In this document: positions 45,862-54,944 of the stretch, piece after piece
Layout of the letters: each line of letters starts with the position of its first letter
Position numbering within the stretch: position 1 is the first letter of the stretch
NCBI GenBank assembly: GCA_905182025.1
Contig: CAJJAA010000009.1
Span: forward strand, 84,307 to 148,306
Length of the DNA: 64,000 nucleotides
Source of the DNA: an uncultured OM182 clade bacterium
Lineage (GTDB): Bacteria > Pseudomonadota > Gammaproteobacteria > Pseudomonadales > Azotimanducaceae
Direction: 5' to 3'
The notes under the pieces: model-generated
Seen by the model: the letters and a program-made list of their open reading frames with translations, nothing else
Database searches by the model: none
What the model was told of the DNA's origin: nothing
Translations under genes and position numbers: made by a program

Positions 45862-46803
45862 ATGAAACTTGGTGTTGTTCTCGACCCGCTCGCTCAAATC
45901 AATTACAAAAAAGACAGTACGCTCGCCATGATGGCGTCTGCACAGAAGCTAGGCTGGGAGATATTCGCCCTGCAACAGGGCGATCTGTATATTCTGGATG
46001 GCACGGTTAGAGGAAAGTTCACCCAGCTAACCATTAAGGAAGGTTCTGCGGATTGGTACAACGTTCTAGGTCATACCGATATCGCGCTTACTGAGATGAA
46101 TGCTGTATTGATGCGTAAAGAGCCACCGTTTGATATGGAGTTCATCTACACCACTTACCTACTAGAAATGGCCGAGAAAGAGGGGCTTGTGGTCCTTAAT
46201 CGACCTGGTAGCATCAGAGACTGCAACGAAAAACTCTTCGCATTACAGTTTCCACAGTGCTGCCCGCCTCATTTGGTTTCCAGAGACATTGAAACCCTTA
46301 AACAATTTCACCAAACCAACTCAGATGTGATTTTTAAGCCTCTTGATGGCATGGGGGGCTCTTCAATCTTTAGAGTGAAGCCGGGTGATCCCAATTTGTC
46401 GGTCATTCTGGAAACCCTAACGGATCATGGCCAACAACAGATTATGGCGCAGCGTTTTATTCCAGAGATTGCTGAAGGAGATACACGCATATTGCTTATC
46501 AACGGCGAACCCGTTCCCTACGGATTGGCAAGAATCCCTGCCAAGGGAGAAACCCGCGGTAATTTGGCCGCAGGCGGCTCAGGCGTTGCTCGTCCCCTCA
46601 CGGACAGTGACTACCGAATATGTGACGCGGTTGGACCTGCGCTAAAGGAAAAGGGACTGTATTTTGTCGGAATCGATGTCATCGGCGACTTCTTAACCGA
46701 GATTAACGTCACATGTCCCACCTGTATTCGCGAGATAGACGCTGCCTATGATTTGGACATCGCGACCGACTATATGCACTTTATTGAGACTCTGGTTAAC
46801 TAG
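45862..46803 (+). CDS. gshB: glutathione synthetase
   Basis: ATP-grasp ligase that adds glycine to gamma-glutamylcysteine. With ATG 45862 it has 313 residues starting MKLGVVLDPLAQINYKKDST, the family N terminus. Later segments are IFKPLDGMGGSSIFRV (ATP loop), GDTRILLINGEPVPY and a FLTEINVTCPTCIREID ending with metal ligands. A TTG at 45832 would add ten residues. It is divergent from pilG and followed by the TonB-like gene, as in Pseudomonas. Confidence 0.96.
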   Translation: MKLGVVLDPLAQINYKKDSTLAMMASAQKLGWEIFALQQGDLYILDGTVRGKFTQLTIKEGSADWYNVLGHTDIALTEMNAVLMRKEPPFDMEFIYTTYLLEMAEKEGLVVLNRPGSIRDCNEKLFALQFPQCCPPHLVSRDIETLKQFHQTNSDVIFKPLDGMGGSSIFRVKPGDPNLSVILETLTDHGQQQIMAQRFIPEIAEGDTRILLINGEPVPYGLARIPAKGETRGNLAAGGSGVARPLTDSDYRICDAVGPALKEKGLYFVGIDVIGDFLTEINVTCPTCIREIDAAYDLDIATDYMHFIETLVN

Positions 46804-46848
46804 CGCGCGTGCGGAACATTACCTTCCTAGTACCGAAGGCGTAACGGC

Positions 46849-47730
46849 ATGGCGACCGTGAGCACGCCTATTACGCCTTCTGATCGCCTTGGCTTCACTA
46901 TCTTTCTGGCACTATCTGTACATGCGGTCATCATCCTAGGTGTGACCTTCACCTACCTTGATCGCAAACCGTCAAGCCACACAATGGAAGTAACGTTGGC
47001 ACAGCACCGCTCGCAGAATGCGCCTGAAAAAGCAGACTTTCTCGCCCAGCTCAATCAGCTTGGCAGCGGCACATTAACGGAAAAGGCGCTGACGACCACG
47101 CCAAACAATGCAGAGTTTCACGATACGGTCATTCGCGAAACCTCACCGACAGAACAACCGGCTTCCGCACCCAAGGTCGTCGCAAAACAAAAACCGGTGG
47201 TGTCTTCCGCGGCCAAATTAGATCGAAAGACAGCAACAGAAAACAAGTCGATCGATAGCATTAGTTTCGAAACCCCTGTTGACGGACAAAAATCTCTCCT
47301 TCAGCGGAGCTTAGAGATCGCGAGCCTCGAAGCTCGGCTTGATAAGCAAAGACAAATTTATGCGCAAAGACCGCGCATTAAGCGACTCACCAGCCTGTCC
47401 ACGGCCTCAAGCACCGATGCCTATTACTTAAACTCATGGCGCCGAAAAATCGAAAAGATCGGCAATCTTAACTATCCTGCAGAGGCGAGAAAAAACAAGT
47501 TATATGGCAGTTTACGTGTCATGGTCGCAATCCTTCCTGATGGCAGTTTGAAAGAAGTGAAACTGTTGGAGTCGTCAGGCGAACCGGTGCTAGACGAGGC
47601 CGCTATTCGGATAGTGAGACTCGCTTCACCCTTTGCCCCCTTCCCCGATGATCTGCGTCAATCTACCGACGTACTGGAGATCATTCGGACTTGGCAGTTT
47701 CGCAGAAATAGTTCTCTGCGAAGTTATTAA
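46849..47730 (+). CDS. TonB-like energy transducer (TonB3-like)
   Basis: A 293-residue protein with one N-terminal membrane span (about 17-38), a periplasmic linker of about 160 residues (charged, with a helical RSLEIASLEARLDKQ part), and a C-terminal TonB domain (about 200-290). The TonB domain has the pattern YPAEARKNKLYGSLRVMVAI, LPDGSLKEVKLLESSGEPVLDEAA in order, and a final WQFRR. The linker is not the classic Pro-Lys-rich TonB spacer. No exbB or exbD is adjacent. In P. aeruginosa the gene at this place, tonB3, is required for normal twitching and pilus assembly, which fits the neighbours. Confidence 0.85.
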   Translation: MATVSTPITPSDRLGFTIFLALSVHAVIILGVTFTYLDRKPSSHTMEVTLAQHRSQNAPEKADFLAQLNQLGSGTLTEKALTTTPNNAEFHDTVIRETSPTEQPASAPKVVAKQKPVVSSAAKLDRKTATENKSIDSISFETPVDGQKSLLQRSLEIASLEARLDKQRQIYAQRPRIKRLTSLSTASSTDAYYLNSWRRKIEKIGNLNYPAEARKNKLYGSLRVMVAILPDGSLKEVKLLESSGEPVLDEAAIRIVRLASPFAPFPDDLRQSTDVLEIIRTWQFRRNSSLRSY

Positions 47731-47751
47731 GGCAATGACACTTTCGAATGT

Positions 47752-48330
47752 ATGAGCAACTTATCGATGGGAACGGACGATCAAACACTACTTCAGACAT
47801 TTCAGAACCAATTTCTCATAGGCTTGCCCTCACTAAGAGGAGGTTATTTTGGCGATAGCATTTCAATTATCGTCGAACATGATCTACAAGGCGCCTTCGG
47901 ACTCGTCATTAATCAGCCCGCAGAACAGTCACTATTGGATCTATTTCCCGACCTTCCGATCGACTTTAATTGCCCGCTGCTTCTCGGCGGGCCGGTCGAA
48001 CAGAACCGCCTTTTCTTCTTGCACTCGCCTGCACCCGAACAATATCGATCATCAATTGAGATCGCGGAGGATATTTCGATGACAGCCTCTAGTGATGTCA
48101 TCGAGGCGCTTAAAGCAGGCCAAGCACCCGAGCAGATGATTGCTTTATTGGGTTACGCAGGATGGGGAGCGGAACAACTCGAGCTAGAAATTCAGGAAGA
48201 TGTGTGGCTGCTAACACCAACGTCGAGTGATGTTGTATTCAACGAACCCTACGCGACGCGTCCCCAAGCTGCCGCAAAACTACTGGGCATAGACTTAACA
48301 CTAGTCGCACCAAAGGCAGGTCATGACTAG
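47752..48330 (+). CDS. yqgE: UPF0301 / DUF179 family protein YqgE
   Basis: A 192-residue member of the AlgH/YqgE family. Segments FLIGLPSLRGGYFGDSI, HDLQGAFGLVINQPAE, LLGGPVEQNRLFFLH and GYAGWGAEQLELEI are characteristic. The P. aeruginosa homologue AlgH was linked to alginate regulation, but the biochemical role is unknown. It starts 21 bases after the TonB-like gene and precedes ruvX, the standard yqgE-yqgF order. Confidence 0.94.
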   Translation: MSNLSMGTDDQTLLQTFQNQFLIGLPSLRGGYFGDSISIIVEHDLQGAFGLVINQPAEQSLLDLFPDLPIDFNCPLLLGGPVEQNRLFFLHSPAPEQYRSSIEIAEDISMTASSDVIEALKAGQAPEQMIALLGYAGWGAEQLELEIQEDVWLLTPTSSDVVFNEPYATRPQAAAKLLGIDLTLVAPKAGHD

Positions 48331-48351
48331 GAACATCAGGAGTATAACGAG

Positions 48352-48750
48352 ATGAGCGAAATCTGCATGGGCTTTGACTTCGGCATGAAGAAAATAGGCA
48401 TTGCGATCGGACAGTCTATAACCGGCACAGCAAACCCGTTAGTCATCATCACCGCAAAAGATGGTCAACCTGATTGGGTAGCCCTTGAGAAGATAGTAAA
48501 GCAGTGGCAACCCAACAAGTTCATCGTTGGTCTACCCATCAACATGGATGGCACAGCAAGCGAAATGTCATCAAAGGCTGAGAAATTCGCCCGCAGGCTA
48601 ACGGGTCGATACGACATTCCACATCAAACTTGGGATGAAAGATTAACGAGCTTTGAAGCAAAAGAGTTCGCCAACCCGGATGAACTTGTCGACGCGATCG
48701 CTGCTAAACTGATACTCGAGTCTTATTTCAGAGAGTGGCAGCAGAACTAA
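48352..48750 (+). CDS. ruvX: Holliday junction resolvase-like YqgF/RuvX
   Basis: A 132-residue RNase H-fold nuclease with the catalytic Asp in CMGFDFGMKKIGIAI and later acidic residues in WDERLTSFEA and DAIAAKLILE. The E. coli protein processes pre-16S rRNA; resolvase activity has been shown for some homologues. The ATG at 48352 has CAGGAG about 9 bases upstream. It lies 21 bases after yqgE and converges with pilU (84-base gap). Confidence 0.95.
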   Translation: MSEICMGFDFGMKKIGIAIGQSITGTANPLVIITAKDGQPDWVALEKIVKQWQPNKFIVGLPINMDGTASEMSSKAEKFARRLTGRYDIPHQTWDERLTSFEAKEFANPDELVDAIAAKLILESYFREWQQN

Positions 48751-48834
48751 ATAGCAGCTCTGGATATCGCCCTCAGCCTTGACCTTAGTATAGATCGGGC
48801 TTGTCGACCTTGCTACAGCGCCCAAAATTGAACG

Positions 48835-49971
48835 TTAGCGACGACGCCCATCACTATCGTTAGATTCCAACGATAAGCCAGCAATAGAACTAGCGGCCTC
48901 GGGTGATTCGCCAGCCAACTTGATCATTAATCTTAAATCGTTTGCTGAGTCAGCAGATGCCAAAGCACTCTCGTACGTAATCTCTCCAGCCGAATACAAC
49001 TGATACAGAGCCTGATCAAAAGTCTGCATGCCCTGCTCTGTTGACTTGGACATGATCTCTTTGATGACGTGGACATCTCCTTTACGAATAGTATCGGAGA
49101 CCAATGGCGTATTAATCAATACCTCGATTGCTGCGCGTCGGCCCTTCCCATCGACGGCCGGTATCAACTGCTGGGCGACCATACCCCTCAAATTTAGCGA
49201 TAGATCCATCCAGACTTGCTGCTGCCTATCGGCAGGGAAAAAATTAATGATTCTATCCAGCGCCTGATTTGCATTGTTAGCATGGAGCGTTGCGAGACAA
49301 AGGTGACCGGTTTCAGCAAAAGCAACAGCGTAATCCATCGTTTCTCTGGTTCGAATTTCTCCTATCATTATGACATCAGGCGCCTGTCTCAGAGTATTCT
49401 TTAAAGCGACGTCAAAACTGGGCGTATCGACCCCAACCTCTCTCTGCGTCACCATGCAGCCGCGATGCTCGTGAATAAACTCAATCGGATCCTCAATCGT
49501 GATAATGTGACCCTTACTGTTTTCGTTTCGATGACCAATCATGGCCGCCAGCGACGTTGATTTTCCCGTTCCGGTTGCACCAACGAAAATGATCAGTCCA
49601 CGTTTTGTCATAGCGAGCTGTTTAACCACTTCAGGTAACTTCAAATCATCGCAGGACGGTATATGTGTTTCGATTCTCCGCAGCACCATGCCCGCAAAAT
49701 TTCGTTGGTAGAACGAACTTACGCGAAATCGACCCGCAGTCGCACTATGTATCGCAAAGTTGCATTCACGTTCAGACTCGAACTCTTGCACTTGCGCTTC
49801 TGTCATTGTCGAGTGAACCATCTCCCTAGATTGCTCTGCCGTTAAAGGGGTCTTGGACATGGGCATCATTTTGCCATTCACCTTAATCGAGGGCGGCAAG
49901 CCGGCAGTAATAAACAGGTCTGACGCACCTTGTTCGACCACAACTTTTAGTAACTTGTCGAAATCAATCAT
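48835..49971 (-). CDS. pilU: type IV pilus retraction ATPase PilU
   Basis: Hexameric PilT-like ATPase that assists PilT in pilus retraction under load. The 378-residue protein has the N-terminal ASDLFITAGLPPSIKVNGK, Walker A GATGTGKSTSLAAM, Asp box, Walker B VIMIGEIRTRETM and His box HLCLATLHANNANQ. The PilU-type C-terminal tail ends in a Ser/Asp/Arg-rich stretch and lacks the AIRNLIRE motif of PilT, which separates the two. It lies 48 bases downstream of pilT on the same strand. Confidence 0.94.
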   Translation of the reverse strand: MIDFDKLLKVVVEQGASDLFITAGLPPSIKVNGKMMPMSKTPLTAEQSREMVHSTMTEAQVQEFESERECNFAIHSATAGRFRVSSFYQRNFAGMVLRRIETHIPSCDDLKLPEVVKQLAMTKRGLIIFVGATGTGKSTSLAAMIGHRNENSKGHIITIEDPIEFIHEHRGCMVTQREVGVDTPSFDVALKNTLRQAPDVIMIGEIRTRETMDYAVAFAETGHLCLATLHANNANQALDRIINFFPADRQQQVWMDLSLNLRGMVAQQLIPAVDGKGRRAAIEVLINTPLVSDTIRKGDVHVIKEIMSKSTEQGMQTFDQALYQLYSAGEITYESALASADSANDLRLMIKLAGESPEAASSIAGLSLESNDSDGRRR

Positions 49972-50019
49972 GATTTTCTGCCGCCCTCTTAAGTCTGTTT
50001 ACATCAACACTTGCAAGTC

Positions 50020-51057
50020 TTATCTGAAATCATCGGGCAGCTTAGCCTTCTCACGAGCCGCTTCGGCACTAATGAGATTTTTTTCGACTAGCCCTTTTAA
50101 ACACTGATCGAGGGTTTGCATGCCTAGCTTTCCTCCGGTTTGAATCGCAGAGTACATCTGTGCAATCTTCGATTCGCGAATCAAGTTACGAATCGCTGCT
50201 GTGCAGATCATAATTTCATGAGCAGCTATTCGACCGCCGCCGATCTTCTTCAAAAGTGTTTGCGAGATAACCGTTTGCAAAGACTCTGACAACATTGACC
50301 GAACCATGTCCTTTTCTGCTGCTGGAAACACATCAATAATTCGGTCAATTGTTTTCGCCGCTGAAGACGTATGCAGGGTACCAAAGACCATATGCCCCGT
50401 CTCCGCCGCTTCGAGCGCCAGCCGAATCGTTTCAAGGTCACGCATCTCACCGACAAGAATAATGTCGGGATCTTCTCGCAAAGCGGATCTCAAGGCTTCG
50501 TTAAAACCCAACGTGTCTCTATGCACCTCACGCTGATTAACAAGACACTTCTTACTCTCGTGCACAAACTCAATCGGATCTTCGACCGTCAGGATATGCT
50601 GATAACGATTGTCGTTAACGTAGTCCATCATTGCCGCGAGCGTTGTACTCTTGCCGGAACCTGTGGGACCCGTAACGGTAATAAGCCCACGAGGTGTTTC
50701 AGCAATACCATGAAATACCTGGCCCATCCCCAGATCTTCCATCGACAATACTTTCGAGGGTATCGTTCGAAAAACGCCACCAGCACCTCTGTTATGGTTA
50801 AACGCATTGACGCGAAAGCGCGCAACACCCGGCACTTCAAATGAGAAATCACATTCAAGGAATTCCTCATAGTCCTTTCTCTGTTTGTCATTCATAATCT
50901 CATAAATGAGTGAATGAACCTCTTTATGATCCAAAGCAGGCAAGTTAATGCGTCTAATATCACCATCAACCCGTATCATTGGAGGTAGACCCGCTGATAA
51001 GTGTAAATCTGAAGCGCCTTGCTTCTCACTAAACGCAAGTAGTTCTGTAATATCCAT
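50020..51057 (-). CDS. pilT: type IV pilus retraction ATPase PilT
   Basis: Cytoplasmic hexameric ATPase that powers pilus disassembly and twitching. At 345 residues it is typical. It shows ASDLHLSAGLPPMIRVDGD, Walker A TGPTGSGKSTTLAAM, Walker B IILVGEMRDLETI, HMVFGTLHTSSAAKT and the retraction-specific AIRNLIRESKI motif near residue 290. Order pilT-pilU divergent from yggS-proC-yggT is the Pseudomonas arrangement. Confidence 0.97.
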   Translation of the reverse strand: MDITELLAFSEKQGASDLHLSAGLPPMIRVDGDIRRINLPALDHKEVHSLIYEIMNDKQRKDYEEFLECDFSFEVPGVARFRVNAFNHNRGAGGVFRTIPSKVLSMEDLGMGQVFHGIAETPRGLITVTGPTGSGKSTTLAAMMDYVNDNRYQHILTVEDPIEFVHESKKCLVNQREVHRDTLGFNEALRSALREDPDIILVGEMRDLETIRLALEAAETGHMVFGTLHTSSAAKTIDRIIDVFPAAEKDMVRSMLSESLQTVISQTLLKKIGGGRIAAHEIMICTAAIRNLIRESKIAQMYSAIQTGGKLGMQTLDQCLKGLVEKNLISAEAAREKAKLPDDFR

Positions 51058-51233
51058 TGCTTAACCCTTAACTAGATAATCGATGCTGACATATCGACAA
51101 TTCTGAAGAAATCGCTACAGTGCCCGTTTGCACTAATAGTATTATTGAATACATGAAGAAACCACCGTTTCCTCATTACTGCCGACCGACGACCCATGCA
51201 GACAAGTCAACAAAGGAAGTTCATCATCAATCT

Positions 51234-51947
51234 ATGAAGGAAAACGATTCTTATTCTTCCGTTTTTGCGGATAATCTCGAGCAGATTCAACATCGAATTC
51301 AATCAGCCTGCGACCTTGCTGATCGCAGTCACGATGAGGTCTCGTTACTTGCCGTCAGTAAAACTAAGCCGATCGAGTATATTGAGCAATTCTATGCGCT
51401 GGGTCAGCAGCAGTTCGGCGAGAACTATTTACAAGAGGCGTTGCTGAAAATCGCAGAGTTCTCTGAGCCCGCCCTACAGTGGCATTATATTGGCGCCATC
51501 CAATCAAATAAAACGCGACCGATTGCCGAACACTTCGACTGGGTGCACACGGTATCGAGTCTTAAGGTTGCAAAGCGACTTAACAGCCAACGACCGGATA
51601 AAGCGTCGCCATTAAACGTGCTCATTCAGGTCAACATTGATCGGGAAGAATCGAAATCAGGTGTGCTCGAAGAAGATACTGCCGCCTTGGTCGAAGCGGC
51701 GCGAGAAATGAGCCAACTCAATCTTCGTGGTCTAATGGTGATTCCTAAGAAACAAACTAACCTTGATTCCACTAGAGATTCATTTGCACGAACTCGACAG
51801 TTGCAACAATCCCTTGCTGATCAGTATTCCCTAGCGCATTTTAATCAGTTATCAATGGGCATGTCCGAGGATTTGGAGCTTGCGATTACTGAAGGCGCTA
51901 CAATTATACGCATTGGTAGTGCACTATTCGGTCCTCGAGACTCGTAG
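51234..51947 (+). CDS. yggS: pyridoxal-phosphate homeostasis protein
   Basis: PLP-binding single-domain barrel (YggS/PROSC family) that buffers free PLP and affects amino-acid pools. With ATG 51234 it has 237 residues; the PLP lysine is Lys43 in LLAVSKTKPIEYI. The segments QQFGENYLQEALLKI, WHYIGAIQSNK and LSMGMSEDLELAI are characteristic. The frame is open upstream to 51120, but that part is not conserved-looking. proC follows 43 bases on. Confidence 0.95.
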   Translation: MKENDSYSSVFADNLEQIQHRIQSACDLADRSHDEVSLLAVSKTKPIEYIEQFYALGQQQFGENYLQEALLKIAEFSEPALQWHYIGAIQSNKTRPIAEHFDWVHTVSSLKVAKRLNSQRPDKASPLNVLIQVNIDREESKSGVLEEDTAALVEAAREMSQLNLRGLMVIPKKQTNLDSTRDSFARTRQLQQSLADQYSLAHFNQLSMGMSEDLELAITEGATIIRIGSALFGPRDS

Positions 51948-51990
51948 TCACGACAAACCCTTAAGGACTTGATTGCTAACAGGAGCCATC

Positions 51991-52785
51991 ATGACATCGA
52001 CAACATTTATTGGTGCAGGTAATATCGCCCAGGCGCTGATGGGCGGCTATCTCGCATCAGACCCAGCGGCGAAGATCATTGCTTCGGATCCCTTCCCCGC
52101 CCAACTTGAAAAACTACCGTCAGTCATTCAGCGCTGCGATAATAATCACGATGCCGTTGAAGCCTCTGATGTCGTCGTTCTCTGCGTCAAACCCAATATG
52201 ATGCAACAGATTTGCGAGGAACTCGGCAGTTCGGTAGCGTCCAAGCTCACCATCAGCGTCGCCGCTGGCACCACCGCAAGCGCAATTTCTAGCTGGATTG
52301 GTGAAAAATCAGCAATTATCCGATGTATGCCAAACACGCCTGCGCTGGTGAACCAGGGCATGACGGGTTTGTATGCAAACGAACACGCTACAGAAGAGCA
52401 AAAACATAAAGCAGCCGATATTCTCGGCTCTGTAGGTCGAATTCAATGGTTCGAGACAGAATCTGAACTTGATGCCGTCACAGCTGTTTCTGGAAGTGGT
52501 CCGGCGTATTTCTTCCTTGTTATGGAAGCAATGCAAAAAGCCGCTATCGGGCTTGGCTTGGATGCCACCACCAGCCGAGACCTCGTATTACAAACGGCGC
52601 TTGGCGCAGCCCAGATGGCCCAAGAATCAGAGCTCTCTACCGAGCAACTAAGAATCAACGTCACGTCGCCAGGCGGTACGACGGAAGCTGCGCTTAACGA
52701 ACTCCTCAAAGGTGGACTTGAACAAAATTTTGAAAAAGCGATTGAGGCTGCCTTTAAGCGTTCCGTAGAATTGTCGCAGCCTTAA
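51991..52785 (+). CDS. proC: pyrroline-5-carboxylate reductase
   Basis: Last step of proline synthesis, NAD(P)H-dependent. ATG 51991 has AGGAG 6 bases upstream and gives 264 residues. The dinucleotide fold is TTFIGAGNIAQALMGG. The later signature runs from VTAVSGSGPAYFF to the NVTSPGGTTEAALN loop, diagnostic of ProC. A TTG at 51973 is a less likely start. In the yggS-proC-yggT-yggU group. Confidence 0.97.
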   Translation: MTSTTFIGAGNIAQALMGGYLASDPAAKIIASDPFPAQLEKLPSVIQRCDNNHDAVEASDVVVLCVKPNMMQQICEELGSSVASKLTISVAAGTTASAISSWIGEKSAIIRCMPNTPALVNQGMTGLYANEHATEEQKHKAADILGSVGRIQWFETESELDAVTAVSGSGPAYFFLVMEAMQKAAIGLGLDATTSRDLVLQTALGAAQMAQESELSTEQLRINVTSPGGTTEAALNELLKGGLEQNFEKAIEAAFKRSVELSQP

Positions 52786-52904
52786 ATATTGACCCTAGAC
52801 ATTTATGTGACAGGTATTTGTCCACTAAACAATTGATGAAAAGGCGCATCAAAACAAATTCCTTTCAAACGGGTCTTATAGGAAATTTAAACATGAAGGG
52901 ATTA

Positions 52905-52933
52905 AGCATAAAGGCTGGGAACTTCGCTATAAT
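52905..52933 (+). promoter_or_regulatory. candidate yggT promoter (TATAAT)
   Basis: A perfect TATAAT at 52928-52933 lies 42 bases before the yggT ATG, but the -35 region is poor. It falls inside a 28-codon open frame (52893-52979), so only one of the two readings may be meaningful. Confidence 0.35.
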
Positions 52934-52975
52934 CACTACTGAACTTACATTCATTCGTTGCAAGGTTAAATCGCT

Positions 52976-53569
52976 ATGACCCAGAATTTCGCAAGTGCGG
53001 GTGTCTATCTTATCCAAACATTTTTCGGGCTCTACACGTTCCTAGTGATGCTTCGGTTTCTCATGCAGGTTGCTCGCGCTGATTACTACAATCCGATTAG
53101 CCAAGGCATCGTAAAACTCACCGATCCTGCCATTCGACCTTTAAGGAAATTATTCCCAACGGTCTACGGTGTTGATTTGGCGACGCTTTGCCTCGCCTTT
53201 TTAGTTCAGCTCGCCGCAATAATGATCATCATGGCCTTATACGGCTATGCATTTTTCGCCCTAAACTATGTCGCCTGGGTTTTATTAGGGCTGTTTGCGA
53301 TTATCTTTAAGATCTATTTCTTTGCCTTACTGGTATCCGTTGTTGCCAGCTGGATTGCGCCGGCGTCCAACCATCCGGCGTTATCATTGGTCTATCAGTT
53401 GATAGAACCAATTTGTGCACCCGCCAGAAAGCTTCTACCGCCGATGGGCGGTATCGATTTCTCAATTATTCTTGTATTCGTTTTTATCAACCTGATCGAC
53501 AGTTACTTGGTTATACAGCCGTTAAGCGTATTTTTGGGCGTGCCTCGCGGCTTGATCCTTGGCCTTTAA
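52976..53569 (+). CDS. yggT: YggT family membrane protein
   Basis: A 197-residue protein with two copies of the YGGT domain, each of two spans: about 8-100 (YTFLVMLRFLMQVARADYYN, then PAIRPLRKLFP) and about 110-190 (VASWIAPASNHP, then PICAPARKLLPPMGGIDFS). YggT proteins are inner-membrane; links to osmotic stress and cell division/shape have been reported, mechanism unknown. It follows proC by 190 bases. yggU starts 11 bases on. Confidence 0.93.
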   Translation: MTQNFASAGVYLIQTFFGLYTFLVMLRFLMQVARADYYNPISQGIVKLTDPAIRPLRKLFPTVYGVDLATLCLAFLVQLAAIMIIMALYGYAFFALNYVAWVLLGLFAIIFKIYFFALLVSVVASWIAPASNHPALSLVYQLIEPICAPARKLLPPMGGIDFSIILVFVFINLIDSYLVIQPLSVFLGVPRGLILGL

Positions 53570-53580
53570 TCTTGTCAGCT

Positions 53581-53880
53581 ATGCAAACTGAGCGGGCCTC
53601 TGCCGATCTTTATCATTGCTTAAATGACGATTTAATTTTGAGCGTTGAGGCCAGTCCGGGTGCATCACGAACAAAGATCGATCCCCAGCCAGTTTGTCTA
53701 AATGTCAGGCTCACCGAGCAGCCAACAACTGGCCGAGCTAATGGACAGCTAAACAAGTTGCTATCAAAAAACTTCGCAGTCGGACCATCTTCAATCACGA
53801 TTGAAATGGATGCGAACACTCGAGACAAAATTTGTCGCATTCACAAACCCAAAAAGCTACCCGATTTTATCTCACAATGA
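53581..53880 (+). CDS. yggU: DUF167 family protein YggU
   Basis: A 99-residue small alpha/beta protein of the DUF167 family: LSVEASPGASRTKID, then VRLTEQPTTGRANGQLNKLLSK. The usual family motif is PpvdGkAN; here it reads TTGRAN. Function unknown. ATG 53581 lies 11 bases after the yggT stop, and the stop overlaps the next gene by 4 bases (ATGA). Confidence 0.9.
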   Translation: MQTERASADLYHCLNDDLILSVEASPGASRTKIDPQPVCLNVRLTEQPTTGRANGQLNKLLSKNFAVGPSSITIEMDANTRDKICRIHKPKKLPDFISQ

Positions 53881-54329
53881 AGCCTTACAAACAGTTCAAG
53901 CGGTTAAGCATCCCAAGTCTTTTTTTGATTGGGTTAAGCTTCTTTACGGTAGATGTTTTTGCGGAAATTAACCGATGGCAGAACTACGAGATACATTATA
54001 CGACTCTGAACAGCATGCTTATTCCCAGCGAAGTTGCCAAGGCACACAACATTACGCGTTCGAAATCACGCATTGTTACAAATATTACGGTTCGAAAAGA
54101 TGACACGGCTGTTGCAGCGAAAATCGAGGGTACGTCAACGAATTTGTTAAACCAGCTGTTCACACTCGATTTTCAAGAAGTCAAAGAACCCGGCGCAATT
54201 TACTACTTGTCGAACCAGATCATCGATGAGAGGGATATGATTCGTTTCCAAATTACTATTGCCCCTAACGATCACGATGATGTTTACATACTCAAATTTA
54301 ATCGGAATTATTTTCAGGCAGTTCGATGA
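53877..54329 (+). CDS. exported DUF4426 family protein
   Basis: A 150-residue protein with a cleavable-looking signal peptide (basic MKPYKQFKRL, hydrophobic SLFLIGLSFFTVDVFA, cleavage near Ala30) and a beta-rich periplasmic domain with YEIHYTTLNSMLIPSEVAKAHNI-like features of DUF4426. Homologues lie between yggU and rdgB in Pseudomonas; function unknown. Start and stop both overlap neighbours by 4 bases (ATGA), so it is part of a tightly coupled operon yggT-yggU-DUF4426-rdgB. Confidence 0.85.
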   Translation: MKPYKQFKRLSIPSLFLIGLSFFTVDVFAEINRWQNYEIHYTTLNSMLIPSEVAKAHNITRSKSRIVTNITVRKDDTAVAAKIEGTSTNLLNQLFTLDFQEVKEPGAIYYLSNQIIDERDMIRFQITIAPNDHDDVYILKFNRNYFQAVR

Positions 54330-54943
54330 AGTCAAAGAAGATCGTTTTAGCCAGTAACAATCTTAAAAAACTCAAAGAATTGACGGCGGCCCTGCCGGAT
54401 TCTTTTATGTTATACCCCGCTAGCGAGTTTGATATTGATAGCCCACCCGAAACGGGCACAACCTTTGTCGAAAACGCCATTATCAAGGCGCGACATTCTT
54501 CGGCAATATCAGGTCTCTCCGCAATAGCCGATGACTCCGGCCTGGAAGTTGATTTTCTTGATTGCGCACCCGGCATTTTTTCGTCTCGTTTTGCGGGTGA
54601 AAGTGCCTCTGATGAACAAAATAGTGCGAAGCTCTTAGCTGATTTGGAAGGTGTACCGACTGATCAACGCACGGCTCGATTCCGCTGCGTACTCGTATAT
54701 TTGCGTCATGAGTTAGATCCGATGCCAATAATTGCAGCGGGCACCTGGGAGGGAAGTATCGTACAAACGCCGACGGGCGATAAAGGATTTGGATATGATC
54801 CTATATTTTTTGTCCCGACACACGGGGTTACTGCAGCAAGTCTTGATTCAAAAACCAAAAACCGCATAAGTCATCGCGGTCAAGCTGTTGCGAAACTGAT
54901 TCTCAAGCTTTCCTCACCCCAATCGCTCGGTAGTATTGAATAA
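54326..54943 (+). CDS. rdgB: XTP/dITP diphosphatase RdgB
   Basis: House-cleaning pyrophosphatase that hydrolyses dITP, XTP and related purines to keep them out of DNA. The 205-residue protein has KIVLASNNLKKLKEL, ETGTTFVENAIIKARHSS, catalytic ADDSGLEVDFLDCAPGIFSSR and DKGFGYDPIFFVP, then ISHRGQA. It starts within the stop of the DUF4426 gene and is followed by hemW one base after its stop. Confidence 0.97.
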   Translation: MKSKKIVLASNNLKKLKELTAALPDSFMLYPASEFDIDSPPETGTTFVENAIIKARHSSAISGLSAIADDSGLEVDFLDCAPGIFSSRFAGESASDEQNSAKLLADLEGVPTDQRTARFRCVLVYLRHELDPMPIIAAGTWEGSIVQTPTGDKGFGYDPIFFVPTHGVTAASLDSKTKNRISHRGQAVAKLILKLSSPQSLGSIE

Positions 54944-54944
54944 T

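Noticed and set aside
51120..51233. 38-residue N-terminal extension of YggS
   Set aside because: Not conserved-looking, rich in His/Lys/Pro; ATG 51234 gives the family length.
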